DNA of 64,000 nucleotides, from positions 62,001-126,000 of the forward strand of contig JAITYX010000124.1 of the NCBI GenBank assembly GCA_021018815.1. Reading direction: 5' to 3'. Under the pieces are notes generated by a model. The model was given only the letters and a program-made list of their open reading frames with translations, was not told the origin of the DNA and ran no database searches. Both the position numbers and the translations under genes were made by a program. Positions 12,101 through 44,430 of the stretch are shown piece after piece. Within the stretch, counting starts at the first letter, position 1; each line of letters starts with the position of its first letter. The DNA is from Talinum fruticosum. Lineage: Eukaryota > Streptophyta > Magnoliopsida > Caryophyllales > Talinaceae.

Positions 12101-13325
12101 AAGCTGGAGAATAATCAGTCTGCCTTTCAATTTTTGTTGATCTCCTCACTCATAATTTTGTGCAGGTCTGCAGGGATTTCTTATATGGATTTCCTCTCAA
12201 CTGGGAGGATCATGCTTCTAACTGTGTTGGTGAAGAATCAAGCCAAAGCAACCTTGAATATTTTTCTGAAAGCTTCCTTCCGGCTGCCTTGGATGCCTAC
12301 AACGGTGCTCAATTGCATGACATGATGTTGTCTCTGACTGATGCTGAAAGAGAAATTGTCAACAAAAAAATGTATGATAATATAATGATCTTGTTGAACC
12401 AAGAAAAAGTGAATGAGACTTCTTCGCAACTTTCAATGCCTAATCCTCCTTCGCCAGTGATTAAAAAGAACATTATAACTCCCAGCTATACCATGACAAA
12501 GGTAAAGAATAAGCGGCAAAGGATTTCCTCAATGCAGAATCAGAAAGAGCAGGAAGTTGGGGGTGCTTCTGTTTCTTCATCCACAACGGCAGAAAATTGG
12601 CCAGGCACCTCTGATGAGAGCAAAACTGTGGATGTTTCGACTTCAGGGAAGCGTGTTTGTAGGACTGTGACAAAGCTTGAGAATCATGGGACTGAAGAAA
12701 ACGTGCCCATTTCGTCAAAGGCTTCTGTAAAGCTGGGCCTTATGGAGAAGCCGGCCAGCAAAATTCAAACTTCTAGGAAAAGTGCTCGTGGGAGTGTGAC
12801 GAAGCCAAAAAAGCCGAGATAGAAAAAAATGTTAATGTTTCACCTAAGGCTTCTGTAAAGCTGGCCCCTATGGAGAAGCCGGCCAGCAAAATTCAAACTT
12901 CTAGGAAAAGTGCTTGTGGGAGTGTGACGAAGCCAAAAAAACCTGAGATAGAAAAGCCAAAAAAACCTGAGATAGAAAAAAATGTTAATGTTTCACCTAA
13001 GGCTTGTGTAAAGAAAGGAACTGTGGACAAACACCATGGGGTCACTCGAGCTTCAAGTGGCCATCTTCGTAAAAGCATGAGCAATCTCGAGAATTCCAGC
13101 ACCGGAGAAAATGTCGTCGTTTCACCAAAGGCTTCTGAAGAGCAGAGAGCTTTGAGAGCTGCAAAGAGAAGCATACTTACGACCAATTCAAAGGGGAAAA
13201 CCAATGTTGAGGGAAGGAAGACCTGTGACCAGAGCGATGTAAGGCAGTTGCTGGAAACCCTGACCGCTGTAGGCCAAAAACAGAAGGGAAAATGTATCAG
13301 GATGCTCAAAGAGCTTTTATATTAA
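5624..13325 (+). CDS. KNL2: KNL2-like SANTA-domain kinetochore protein, two apparent frameshifts
   Basis: KNL2 (M18BP1 homologue) helps load the centromeric histone CENH3. Exons: 5624-5865 (a 75-bp in-frame intron 5676-5750, GTAAGG...CCCAG, may be removed), 11757-11945 and 12166-13325. The SANTA domain is split by a 5.9-kb intron. It reads VCLEDWWLLKPNSGKGLAVGG, then EFHSAPTKKRY, TTVETSDGIFVYLSGFINRS, NGFPSE, and VCRDFLYGFPLNWED, all typical of plant KNL2. The rest is a long basic, Ser/Lys/Pro-rich tail with degenerate repeats of about 43 residues around SxKASVKxxxMEKPASKIQ. No CENPC-k motif was found, which fits the plant KNL2 paralogue described as lacking it (beta type). Frame breaks occur near 11841-11844 in SANTA exon 2 and at about 12815 in the tail. 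Each would be explained by loss of one base, so this is a recent pseudogene, an allele, or assembly error. The start is the first ATG after the leader. Confidence 0.8.
6124..6193. repeat. (AT)n microsatellite in KNL2-like intron
   Basis: About 70 bp of pure alternating AT, a few hundred bases after the first KNL2-like exon. Confidence 0.98.
6345..6535 (+). mobile_element. Possible tRNA-derived SINE
   Basis: TGGTCTAGTGG at 6371-6381 fits the RNA polymerase III box A consensus TRGYNNARNGG exactly. About 35 bp downstream GGGGATTCAATTTGCCCC resembles a decayed box B. The following ~100 bp is GC-richer than its surroundings and ends in an A-rich stretch near 6520. This is the layout of a tRNA-derived SINE. 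No target-site duplication was confirmed and box B is imperfect. Confidence 0.4.
6540..7975. other. KNL2-like intron, mostly unrecognised DNA
   Basis: No coding exon. From about 7690 to 7975 the text (a phrase CATTCCACCTCAAGTTGGTGG, preceded by GTATTTATAC) resembles the region beside Copia-type LTRs in antisense, but no LTR pair or primer-binding site was found. Confidence 0.35.
7980..9240 (-). mobile_element. Decayed LINE fragment (RT and zf-RVT), antisense
   Basis: On the minus strand, 9114-8827 reads MEYFSRLMRRTIEG, FKFHPRCKGMTLSYLFADKVYY and FFTTSSLHINKEISHIYVSGV, the palm region of plant LINE reverse transcriptase (normally FKFHPKC...L.FADDLLLF). The catalytic FADD is changed to FADK. 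Further along, 8325-8011 carries zf-RVT-like sequence with many substitutions. Several frame breaks separate the two. The copy is dead and lies antisense to the KNL2-like gene. Confidence 0.75.
9241..11002. other. KNL2-like intron, repeat-like but unassigned
   Basis: No exon recognised. A phrase near 9450 (TTAGAGTGGGGGCGAATAGGG) and the Lys/Asn-rich low-complexity text after it look like non-coding internal sequence of a plant retroelement, but no LTRs, protease, integrase or RT were seen. Overlapping open frames on both strands at 10102-10347 have no family resemblance. Confidence 0.3.
11003..11194 (+). other. Unrecognised 63-codon open segment
   Basis: A plus-strand frame without an ATG at its head is open from 11003 to a stop at 11192-11194. 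It has unusually protein-like composition, including SDGIVAWHSDFVIGQVHN and EENRGMELKFIGYHPSGN. It is not part of the KNL2-like protein as I know the family. It could be a decayed exon of another gene or a captured gene fragment. No function is assigned. Confidence 0.3.
12721..12976 (+). repeat. In-gene tandem duplication (129-bp unit) in KNL2-like tail
   Basis: The segment beginning GCTTCTGTAAAGCTG at 12721 is repeated at 12849, nearly identical, with 128 bp spacing. The first copy has CCGAG where the second has CCTGAG, so the original unit was probably 129 bp (43 codons) and the first copy lost a T. At the end of the second copy a 24-bp unit (KPKKPEIE) is itself doubled. Confidence 0.9.
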
Positions 13326-14395
13326 ATTGTGCATCTCTGTCTTGAAAACTTGGAAGGAATTCAAGCTGTTGTCGCGGCCTTTTGCATCTGGTAGGAAATG
13401 AGATGTAATATAATGACGATGTAATACAACTAATTTTATAGGTCAATCATGATTTCCTAGTTTGTAAAATTATAAATACAAGGTTACTTTTTATTGCAAT
13501 ATTTTCATTTTCTTCCAATTATTATATGGGTAAAACTTAAGATAAAAATCAAAGGATAGGATATAAGGAATCTACTATCAATATTAAAAAGATACTATTA
13601 ACTCACATCAAAATAATAAATATATGACCACTTAAAAGAGACTCTGTCACATATCAAACAGTTTTAAATTTGATTTTTACTTTTCTTACTCGAACTCTTA
13701 ATGATTCTTCTTATGGTAGGATATAATATCCTACCGGACGAACGCGTAACAACTACAAATCTCCATACTTTCTCGAGCAAATTGCCATAAAGTAGGAGAA
13801 TCTTGCTTCACAATCTCATTCACCTTATCTTTAACATATGAAGCCACAGTAATAAAGTAGTTTATTTGTCAATATTGATTTTATCTGACTAAACTTCACA
13901 AAAATGTCTATATTTTCTAGCTTGGTCTGAGAGAAATAATTCTATATTGCACTAACACCTTTTTTTCTTTGCTTTTTATTTAACCATATTGTACTTGTGG
14001 TTATTTATACCCTTGATTGCGCATGGGAGAGCGATAACTAATATATTTTAAAAATTTGTATGAGCCATAGACCACTCCAAATTAACAATACCAAGTCACA
14101 AATTCGATTGCAACATTTATTTTACCAATTTATTTATTTATTCTAACTTTTATTTATTTTTTGATGGGTTCTAACTTTCATTTAATATTTCTTAAAGTTA
14201 ATGTTTTCAAGTCAAAGAAAAGAAACTTGTAATATTTGACAAAAATATTTTTAAATTATTACTGATTTTAAATTTAAAAATCTGTGACAAAACAATTCAT
14301 CTACAAGTTCTCCTTGAAAAAAATAAATAAATAACGTAGAGGGGAGCAGTTAGTTAGACGGGGGCAGAAAGGCGAGGGAGATTCCACTGTGAAGT
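13326..14395. other. Intergenic DNA between KNL2-like and SEC6
   Basis: The KNL2-like 3' UTR is followed by AT-rich sequence with no recognised gene. A 21-bp palindrome, GGTAGGATAT-a-ATATCCTACC, lies at 13715-13735. Confidence 0.5.
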
Positions 14396-14678
14396 GCACT
14401 CGTCTGTTATAGAGAGAGAGAGAGAGAGATCCCACATTTTGCTAAATCCCCATTAGAGAGAGACTATCTTATCAAATCAGGGAAGTTGAGTGTTGAGGAA
14501 GACATCATCTTCTGGTAACAACAATCTCAATTTCATCAGCTTCACTGGTTATCGATTTAGGTATTCACTTCTTAAATTTCTTCTGGAATCCTAGTACAAA
14601 ATGGTGTTTTTCAACAAATCAAATGCGTGGGTTAAATCAGTCTGAGTTGAAATTAATATAGTCTAGAATATCAAAATT
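14396..14678 (+). promoter_or_regulatory. Probable 5' leader of SEC6
   Basis: A short GA run (about 14411-14429) and C/T-rich text precede the SEC6 ATG at 14679. The piece TTCTGGTAACAA near 14511 could be the donor of a 5' UTR intron, but this is not proven. Confidence 0.4.
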
Positions 14679-36561
<21,883 letters not shown>

Positions 36562-36972
36562 CCAATTTTGTAGATTCATTTCAAAACCCAAAATGATGCA
36601 ATCAACTCACATAATTGTTGATTTGGTTGGTTTTATATGTTTTTCTTTGTTAGAATATCGAGTTATCATATTGATTCTTTGCCAAATAAAAATTTCTAAC
36701 TAAAATGTTATATCTCATAAATACATATAACGTGTTCATCAAGATAAGCTCTTTATTAAATAAATTAAATATAAATAGAGAAGTGAAGAAATTAAACAAA
36801 AGTAAATAGTCTACTCATGTTTGATAGTTCAATGAGTGTAAGGAAGTATGAATAAGAGTAAGTAGTGTTAGATTTAATTGACAACAATTGAAGCAACAAA
36901 AATCGGAAAGATCGTAAAGAAGTGAACGCTAGAATAAGCAACTCGGTTCGACATGAACAATAGAGATTTGAA
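36562..36972. other. SEC6 3' flank
   Basis: 3' UTR and AT-rich flank of SEC6 up to the TRIM. Candidate poly(A) signal CAAATAAAAAT near 36683. Nothing else seen. Confidence 0.5.
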
Positions 36973-37650
36973 TGTAATACCACGAGTATACCTTAAAGGA
37001 TTTAAAACAACTATTTAATATCACCAAAGATGTAACTTCTTTTTAGGGAACCCATTTTTTAGAACTTCACAATTAAGTGTGTTTGGTTTGGAGTAGTCCA
37101 AGGATGAATGACATCTCGGGAAGTTTTCCAAGCAACATGTGAGTGAGGACAAAGCATGTTGTAAAGACTTATGGTAATTTGTATGGTCAATCGTCAATCT
37201 TGGTAATGTCCCGACCGGGTAGGGGGCGGGCGTTACAAATGGTATCAAAATTGACACGCGACTATGAGTTGCACCAGTGGATAGGAGAGTCATGGGTAGT
37301 CGTCTAGCGACTCAAAGATTTTAGATGGGACGGCAAGTCAAGTAGACACGTAAGTCAATCCACCTGTGAGACGAGAATAAAGATGTTACGGTTTTCAAGC
37401 GGGGGTGAATGTAATACCACGAGTATGGCTTAAAGAATTTGAAACAACTATTTTTCTCATCGAAGGTGTATCTTCTTTTAAGGGTACCCATTATTGAGAA
37501 CTTTGCAATTAAGTGTGCTTTACGTGAATAGTCTCATGATGGGTGACTTCTGGAGAATTTTTCGAGACGAGCATGTGAGTGTACTCAAAACACATTGAAA
37601 ATACTTGTGGTGATTTGTGGGGTCGATCGTTAATCCTTAAACTTGTTACA
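36973..37650 (+). mobile_element. TRIM-like element with ~240-265-bp LTRs
   Basis: Direct repeats 36973-37237 and 37410-37650 both begin TGTAATACCACGAGTAT and end in GTTACA. After the first repeat comes AA then TGGTATCAAAAT (37240-37251), matching the initiator-Met tRNA primer-binding site at its first eight or nine bases. Directly before the second is the purine-rich tract AAGCGGGGGTGAA. The internal part is only about 172 bp with no gag or pol. The first LTR carries an extra GC-rich CCGACCGGGTAGGGGGCGGG near its end. Flanking pentamers are TTGAA and TTAGA, not a clean target duplication. The LTRs have diverged, so insertion is not recent. Confidence 0.75.
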
Positions 37651-38800
37651 TTAGAATAAATAATAGAGTTTTATAATGAACAACAAAGGTCTTAAATGAG
37701 CATAACATTGTGGCATAGTATAGCCATTAACTTCCTTATTGAAAGAGGTTGAGAGCATTGACATAGATAAAGTGGGCCAGCTTTTTCTCTCTTTACTCAA
37801 AACATGCACCTTATTTGACGATTTAATAGAAAATTTAAAGGTTGTTTTTAATAAAGTAGCATACATTTGTTTGAAATAATATGATGATTAGTAAGTAAGA
37901 GAAGTCATTTACATATTTATTAGGTGCTTAAATTTTGTAAGATTGGGCATAGTGGATACCTTGGAACCAGAGGTTTTGGTTCTTATTTTGAACTTTAGCT
38001 CCCACTTTTTACGTGGACATTTGGAATCCAGTTTACTATGACTTCTTACTCTCCTATGTTATTTATTTTTCTATTATGTTTCTTAAATAGAGGTAAAATA
38101 AATTGTTGCTCTCATTTAATCATCTTTCCTTTCATTTCTTCCAAACAACCTATTAGGTTTTCTTTTGATTATTTGTACAAAAATACAATCGTTAAAATTT
38201 ATAGAACGAAAAAAAGAAGCTTTTTGGCATCTCTATGAAATTTGCACGTTAAATGAAAAACATTCAAACAATTTTGTCATTGAAAAAGAAAATATTATTT
38301 AACAATCAAAGAAATTTTTAATATTTTTGTCAGAAAATAAAAGCATAATTAATTTTGTTTTTATCATAATAAAAGCATAATTATTGAAAAACCAAGTAAC
38401 TTCCAGAGTAAGAAGGTAGCATTTTCCCAAATTTTTACTGTGAACTATTTGATTCTAAGACAAGAAATGACAATGAAATTCATGGGAAACGCAAAAAGAA
38501 ATGAAAAGTCGCCTAAATAAAATAGGCAAAATCGTATCTTCCGTATTAAGACAAACAGAAACCTACACCCCTTCTCATTTGAAAAAAAAAAAAAAAAAGT
38601 CAGATCCACCCATCCGTGCAATTCATAATTAATAATTATTATTTAAAAATATTTTATTAAAAAAATCCAAGAAAAACAAACTTGATGCTATTTCAGTGAC
38701 AGCAAAGCACTTCAGAAATTAAAAAATTAATAAACAATAAATAAAGGTTTTTCAGCAGAAAAAAGAAAATAAAGGTTTGGAAAAAAAGAAAAAGGGAGCA
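37651..38800. other. Intergenic DNA
   Basis: AT-rich, no gene or known repeat recognised. An A-run occurs at about 38581-38598. Confidence 0.5.
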
Positions 38801-38809
38801 GAAGAACCG

Positions 38810-39000
38810 ACCAAAAATCCCCAAACCATCCCCAAATTTCTCCCCCATATCCTCTCAGTCTCTCTCCCAAGTCCTCTCACTCACCAGTCTCTGGTCTCAC
38901 TCCAAACTGCCAAACACTCAACTGGGCAGAGCGAAAACTAGAAGGGAAACCCAGAAAGAGGAGAGAGAGAATCTGAGAATTGCAGAGACAGAAAGAGAGG
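38810..39000 (+). promoter_or_regulatory. Probable 5' leader of the At1g78110-like gene
   Basis: C/T-rich stretch (TCTCAGTCTCTCTCCCAAGT at about 38854) turning GA-rich just before the ATG at 39001, as in many plant 5' UTRs. Confidence 0.4.
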
Positions 39001-40047
39001 ATGAAGCCATCTTCATCGTCGAAGCCGATTTCGAGCCCAGGAAGGGCGCTGGTCGAGAAGTTTCCGCCGCCATTGATGAGATTCTTGAGAAGTAATGTTG
39101 GGAGTAAAAGCACCAGAGGAAAATCAAAGGCCAAGGCCAAAGCGAAAGGAAAATCTAAGGCAAGCCCTCTTTTCTTCCGGAAGAAAAAACCCACCGCCGG
39201 CGAGCAAGAGCCGTCGTCCCCGAAAGTCACGTGCATCGGCCAAGTCCGCGTGCGCCGCTCCAAGAACACCGCCGCCCGTTCTCGCCGCCGGTCTAAGCAG
39301 GAGGAGAAGAAGAAGAACCGTTGCTGGTTCGGCCAGAAATGTCACTGCCCGAAGGGGTTCCGGTTCATGTGGCGGAAGTGGGTTCAGTTCTTCTGCTGCC
39401 GGCCGGCGAAGGTCCGAACCGGGTCATCGAGAGCTGGTTCGAACCCGGTCGAGGAGGATGAGAGCAGAACCCAGGAGGAGGAGGAAGAAATTGATGAGGA
39501 GAGAGAGAGTGGGAAAGAGGTGGGGCTGGGGGTATCTAGCGCAGCTGCATTGGTATCAACGCCGCCCAAAAACGCGTTGTTGTTAACGAGGTGTAGATCT
39601 GCGCCATACAGGTCTTCGTCGTTGGCTTGTCGGTTTTGGGGTGAGGAGGCGGAGGAGGAGGAGGAGAGAGAAAACACGGCACAGAAATTTACAGAGGAGA
39701 GAAAAAGAGAAATTGGGGTAGTGTCAGTGTCAGTAGCATCGGGAAGAGAGTCCGGTGGCAGAGATTCGGCGTCGGAAACGATGGGAATTGGGTCGGAGAT
39801 TGGGAGTGGAAATCAGCGGGAGAACGAGGAGGAAGAAGAAGAAGAGGGAAAAGCGGGAGGTCCTCCGGCGGCATTGATGAGAAGCAGGTCAGAGCCGGTG
39901 AGGAGGGGGAGTGAGAGACTTGACCCGTTGACAATGGAGTTCTGGAGAGAGAGAAGGTTGAGTCACACAGAGACTACACAGACACAGACACAGTCTTCCT
40001 GTACACCACATGCTGATGCTGATGCTGATGCTGATGCTGTTGATTGA
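39001..40047 (+). CDS. At1g78110/At1g22230-like protein of unknown function, single exon
   Basis: A single-exon gene of 348 codons. The ATG at 39001 is chosen because the N terminus MKPSSSSKPISSPGRALVEK matches the family; the frame upstream has no ATG. Conserved blocks are FPPPLMRFLRSNVGSKS (21-37), a Lys/Ala-rich basic stretch, SSPKVTCIGQVRVRRSK (72-88), a Cys/Trp-rich patch WFGQKCHCPKGFRFMWRKW (109-127), LLLTRCRSAPYRSSSLACRF (194-213) and SRSEPVRR near 295. Two acidic Glu runs follow at about 151-170 and 275-282. These blocks define a plant-specific family, members of which are loosely annotated as nucleolar GTP-binding or syringolide-induced-type proteins, though no GTPase motif is visible here. 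The C terminus ends in an Asp-Ala alternation encoded by a GATGCT hexamer run. Codons are much GC-richer than the surroundings. Confidence 0.85.
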   Translation: MKPSSSSKPISSPGRALVEKFPPPLMRFLRSNVGSKSTRGKSKAKAKAKGKSKASPLFFRKKKPTAGEQEPSSPKVTCIGQVRVRRSKNTAARSRRRSKQEEKKKNRCWFGQKCHCPKGFRFMWRKWVQFFCCRPAKVRTGSSRAGSNPVEEDESRTQEEEEEIDEERESGKEVGLGVSSAAALVSTPPKNALLLTRCRSAPYRSSSLACRFWGEEAEEEEERENTAQKFTEERKREIGVVSVSVASGRESGGRDSASETMGIGSEIGSGNQRENEEEEEEEGKAGGPPAALMRSRSEPVRRGSERLDPLTMEFWRERRLSHTETTQTQTQSSCTPHADADADADAVD

Positions 40048-43000
40048 TTTATTATTAGTCGTGAGTAGTAATTATTATAATTATGACAGATTTAGAATAT
40101 AATACTTTCTCTTTCTCAATTATCATTTTCCAATTTTGTCCCCTTCTTTTCATTTTCTCAAATGTCAAACTTGAATATCCTGATTTTTAGGATATCTTAT
40201 TTTCAACTTATAATAAATATTTAATTATACTTATTGTTAAAATATACTGAAACATACGGAATCGTGTCTAATTCCAGGTTGTAATCGAGCCCAAAAGTTT
40301 ATTTATAAACTTATTAATGTGAGGTTGTAATCGAGCCCAAAAGTTTATTCATAAACTTATTAATGTGTATCAATTAAATAGATTATTATAAGTCGTGTAT
40401 TTATTTATTTTATAATATATATAATTTTAAGTTGCTTTATTATTAACATAATTATTTTATGTATTATGATTATGAGATATCGAAAATCTTACCACATTAG
40501 CAGTAACTGCTCTGCATCCTACCAAATCAAATTGCACAATGAGGGATGGAGTTTGGGATGCTGTTCAATATTTTAATAATTTCACACTTAATTTTTATTT
40601 TGTAAATGTAATATCATCTTATCTAGTAATTTGTATTTCACAAAATATTAATTATTTAGAGAAAATGTAATAATTAAATTAAAAAATACAAGCGTAATAT
40701 GGGTAAGCAAAAACGTGAATATATTAAATTTGAAGTGCTTGAAAATTTTTGAGAATTAGGATCAACTTTGAGATTTTTCAAGATTAAAAAAAATGTTTTT
40801 GAGGTTTATGTTTCACACTAAAAATATGAAATTTAGCTTGCTATTTATAATTATGTTATTCACAATCCAACCAATTAAGTAACTTTAACAAGTAATGAAT
40901 TGTGCTAGACTGTATTAAATTATAATTAATTCTACTTAATTCTACTAAATTGTACTTAATTATGTTGAATATTTATAATAAGTCGAAAAGAACATGCCCT
41001 TAGTCTTCAATATACACCTATCCTAGAGTCTAGAGTCCACCTATAATATACTCTAAATTCATACAAGCCAATAAATATATAGTTTAGTCGTATTTTGTAT
41101 TCAATTCAAATCAAAGTAATGAATATTTATCTTCGGGTTTCGAATTTTAGGCTAATCAAACAGATTTGAATCTTTTCAAAAGTCAATCTACAAAATTTAC
41201 TCTTTATTGACCTTCTCGATCATACTTTCTCAACAACAAAAACAGATAATGAGGCCACATTCACAACCTTCTCCCTTCTGTCCTTATATTTGTAGTAAGG
41301 TAGGGTGGTTTGCTTGAGTTACTCAATTTTTTTACCGGCACCCTTTTTATATTCTCATAACATGCGACGGAACCTCAAGTGCGCCGGGGGACCACGTAGG
41401 GTATAGCTAGCGGCATAGGTGCCGACTCAATGTCAGCTGCTTCGTGCCGCATTGGAATAAAAACATAATACAAAAGTGCTTACGTATCTAATTACTAAAT
41501 ACACAAAATTTCTAACATGTACTACTTTACATGGTAGCGTGGTTTATTTGATTACCTATAATGTGACAGTTGATTGTCCCTTGGAAAAGGCTAACAGTAT
41601 TAACAGTAGCGTTTATGGAGACGGTGTTGTAGTAATAGACTACGATAGTGGGAAGGGAAGAAGACAATCGGACATATGAAAGAAGGTGAAAAGGTATGAA
41701 TTTTTCTCTTTTCCAGTTGTATTCTAATATGCTTATTAAAGGACAAGTCAACCCAAATAATTGTGACATATAGAGAAGTTTCATTGAGTATTTTTTTATT
41801 CCAACCCTAATCGGGTCAACCCTAATCCTAAGGGGCTTGTCTTAATGGGCTTGACCCGCATGCTCCTCTCTCTCTCTCTCACTCTTACACACATCTATGA
41901 TTTGGTTTTCTGAAAAAGTTTCAGAGGAGGTTTTACTTCAAATTCATCCAATTACATATATTTTGACATCCCTAACCTTGTATTCTTAAACGATGAATTC
42001 CACCAAAAACCAAAAACCAAAATCAAATTTCATTAACCCTCTAATATTAATTTAATCAAGGGTTGTGTTATCCAATTAGTTTAATTAACAGACATCAAAG
42101 AGAAAGAACGAAACCCATTGACAAGCAAAAATTCATCTCTACTTTCAAAATTAAGAGATCGAGTCAACAACAAAAGATATCAAATTTATGACAAACATCG
42201 TAAATTTTCAAGTGCACAGATTGGTTAATGGCCAACATTAAAGAGAAGAACAAAACTCATTTAATGGTTTGAGAAAATTGGGATTCGGGGAAGCAAAATG
42301 AAAAACTAAGATCAAGTTACATAAGAATGCCAGTTCACAAAACCAAGAATAAATGGAAACAGGGGCAGTTGAAAAATGGAATTGAAATTTTAGTCTTATC
42401 GACAATGGGGATTTGGGAGGAGAGAAAGAGAGTTAAGTGAGAGAGAGGAAGTCAATATTAACTCATCTAGCGCTTATGTGTAAATTAAAAATGAAATCAG
42501 TCAAACTGTTTGAAAAAATATATATATCATGTGAACAACTTTCACGGGCACGCCAGTCAACCAGCAAATCTTACTACTAAAAAGTCAAAGTGTTGAAAGA
42601 TACATAAATATTAGTATTAAAGTTACAATGCAATATTCGTTAAGAAAAAAGAGATTGCGAAAAGTGAGACGAGGGAAACATTGAAGGGCGGCGTGGTTTT
42701 GGGCCAGCGAGGAAACAGAGTTTGAGTTGAGTTGGGACTTCTGTAGAGAGAGATTAAGAAATGGATCTGTTCTATTGGTTTTGGAAAAAAATGAAAAATG
42801 TATACGAGCTCCCGGGCTATTGGGCCAAGTGTTAGTTTTTTTTTTTAATGTTTTTGTATGGGTTCCATTTGAACATTGCAGAAAGGATGGGCACTTTGAC
42901 CCTTCACCACTTGCTTCTGATTTCTCCTTGGTCTCTCCAATTTTTTTTATGCAACTACATTTAATGTCATTTTTGAAGGTCAATAATGCCAACCGTAAGA

Positions 43001-43100
43001 ATTCTACACAAAAGCAACACAAATTTTTTTTTCAAAGGTAAACACAAAATACACTAGGTAACTCTTCTCTCAATAGCTCTACATATGTTATCATCTGTAA
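40048..43100. other. Intergenic DNA
   Basis: AT-rich with no recognised gene. Overlapping open frames on both strands at 42585-43041 have low-complexity composition and no family resemblance. A short CT run (41865-41884) and a slightly GC-richer island at 41335-41460 were seen but not identified. Confidence 0.45.
40276..40367. repeat. 46-bp tandem duplication
   Basis: Two copies (40276-40321 and 40322-40367) of AGGTTGTAATCGAGCCCAAA... differing at about one base, so recent. Confidence 0.95.
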
Positions 43101-43109
43101 ATATATATA

Positions 43110-44430
43110 TTTAAGGTCCTGTGCAGCAAGGATGAAAAGGTATTAGTAGACCTTATGATACATCCTAATTTGATAATCCAATTAGCGGCCATATTCCCCT
43201 TTCTAAAAAATATGTCTAAATTAACAAAGATGCTAGAAAACAATGGAAGCATAGCTTTGATGTCTTGAACTAGTGACTGAATTTTCCAAGGATTATGAAT
43301 GTTACCTACACTCGCCTCAATAACTATCTTATTATCGGCTTCAATATGAATACGACTAAATCATGCCTTTAAAGTTGCTTTAATATCATTTGGCATTATT
43401 GTAACTTCAAAGGCCGATATAGGTGCACCATATAAAAATTTGGTACTTGCTTGGATGAATCGTCCTTGCTAATCACTGATTATGTATCCCGCTGCTCGCT
43501 TCGGCTGATGATAAAGTACCGTCAAAGTTGAGTTTGTTGAAACCGTTTGGAGTTGGGTGGTCTTGGATATCCGAACTAGATGATATGTCTTGGTTGGTAA
43601 AAGATAATGTGAAAACGTGTGTTATTGCTACCATTACTGTCCATTTACGTTTGACCCTAATAAGTAATCTTAATGGTTTAGGTACTTCATTGTGAAAAAC
43701 AAGGCCATTACGACTTTTTCAAATGCTCTAAAGGAGGACAACAACACATGAAACATTGGTCACATGAGATAAGTATATATCATGTAAAGCATTCCTCAGA
43801 GCAACCTAGTGGTTATGGAAAGGATGTTGAAAGAGTTATCCATGTCAAACTACCGCATCCCAGATTTGGTGTACAAACGGGAAATTAATAAAAAGATGCT
43901 TCATATCTTCAATTTGAGAGATACAAGTAGAAAATAGGGTTGTAATTATAAACCTCGACGTAATAAATTATCTCAAGTAGCTAAAATGGTAGAAAAATCA
44001 CCATTCCCGAGTAAATTCCTAAGAAAACTTATCTTGTGGAATGAGGATGGCAACACATGAGGAATGAGTGATTGGGGCAAAAACTTGTGCTAGTTTATGA
44101 GTCTCCCAAAATTTATCAAGTGTGATGAAATCACTGACTATAATGTTTGAATTCGTCATACTTGTCAAGATTTAGTAGTAATAAATATGTCAAATTAGAC
44201 TCGTGGCACCAAGTATCCGGCTAAAATTTAATAATCTTTCTATTACCTAATTGCTAGCAAGTCCTTTCCCTTGTGAATCCATGAGTACGCAACATACAGT
44301 TTCAAAACCAAGAATTGGATTTTAGTTTATAAGAATAGAATTAAGTTAGAGAATCATACTTGGCTCTCATTTGTGTAACCCAAAAATTGTCCGATTTAGT
44401 GAGAAATTTCCATGTGAGTTTGGGCATAGA
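43110..44430 (-). mobile_element. LINE 3' half (zf-RVT and RNase H), antisense
   Basis: On the minus strand the zf-RVT region near 43920-43800 reads MKHLFINFPFVHQIWDAVV. The RNase H region from about 43545 to 43115 reads LNFDGTLSSAEASSGI, then PISAFEVTIMPND, IHIEADNKIVIEASVGNI and FFRKGNMAANWI. Stops and frame changes interrupt it. It is the same family as 30555-30930. Confidence 0.75.

Noticed and set aside
12166..13325. A CENPC-k motif in the KNL2-like tail
   Set aside because: Repeated TSxKSxxGSVTK phrases have basic and Ser residues but lack the aromatic and Pro positions expected of CENPC-k.
42585..43041. 145- and 104-codon open frames overlapping on opposite strands
   Set aside because: Low-complexity composition, no conserved motif, no splice or promoter context.
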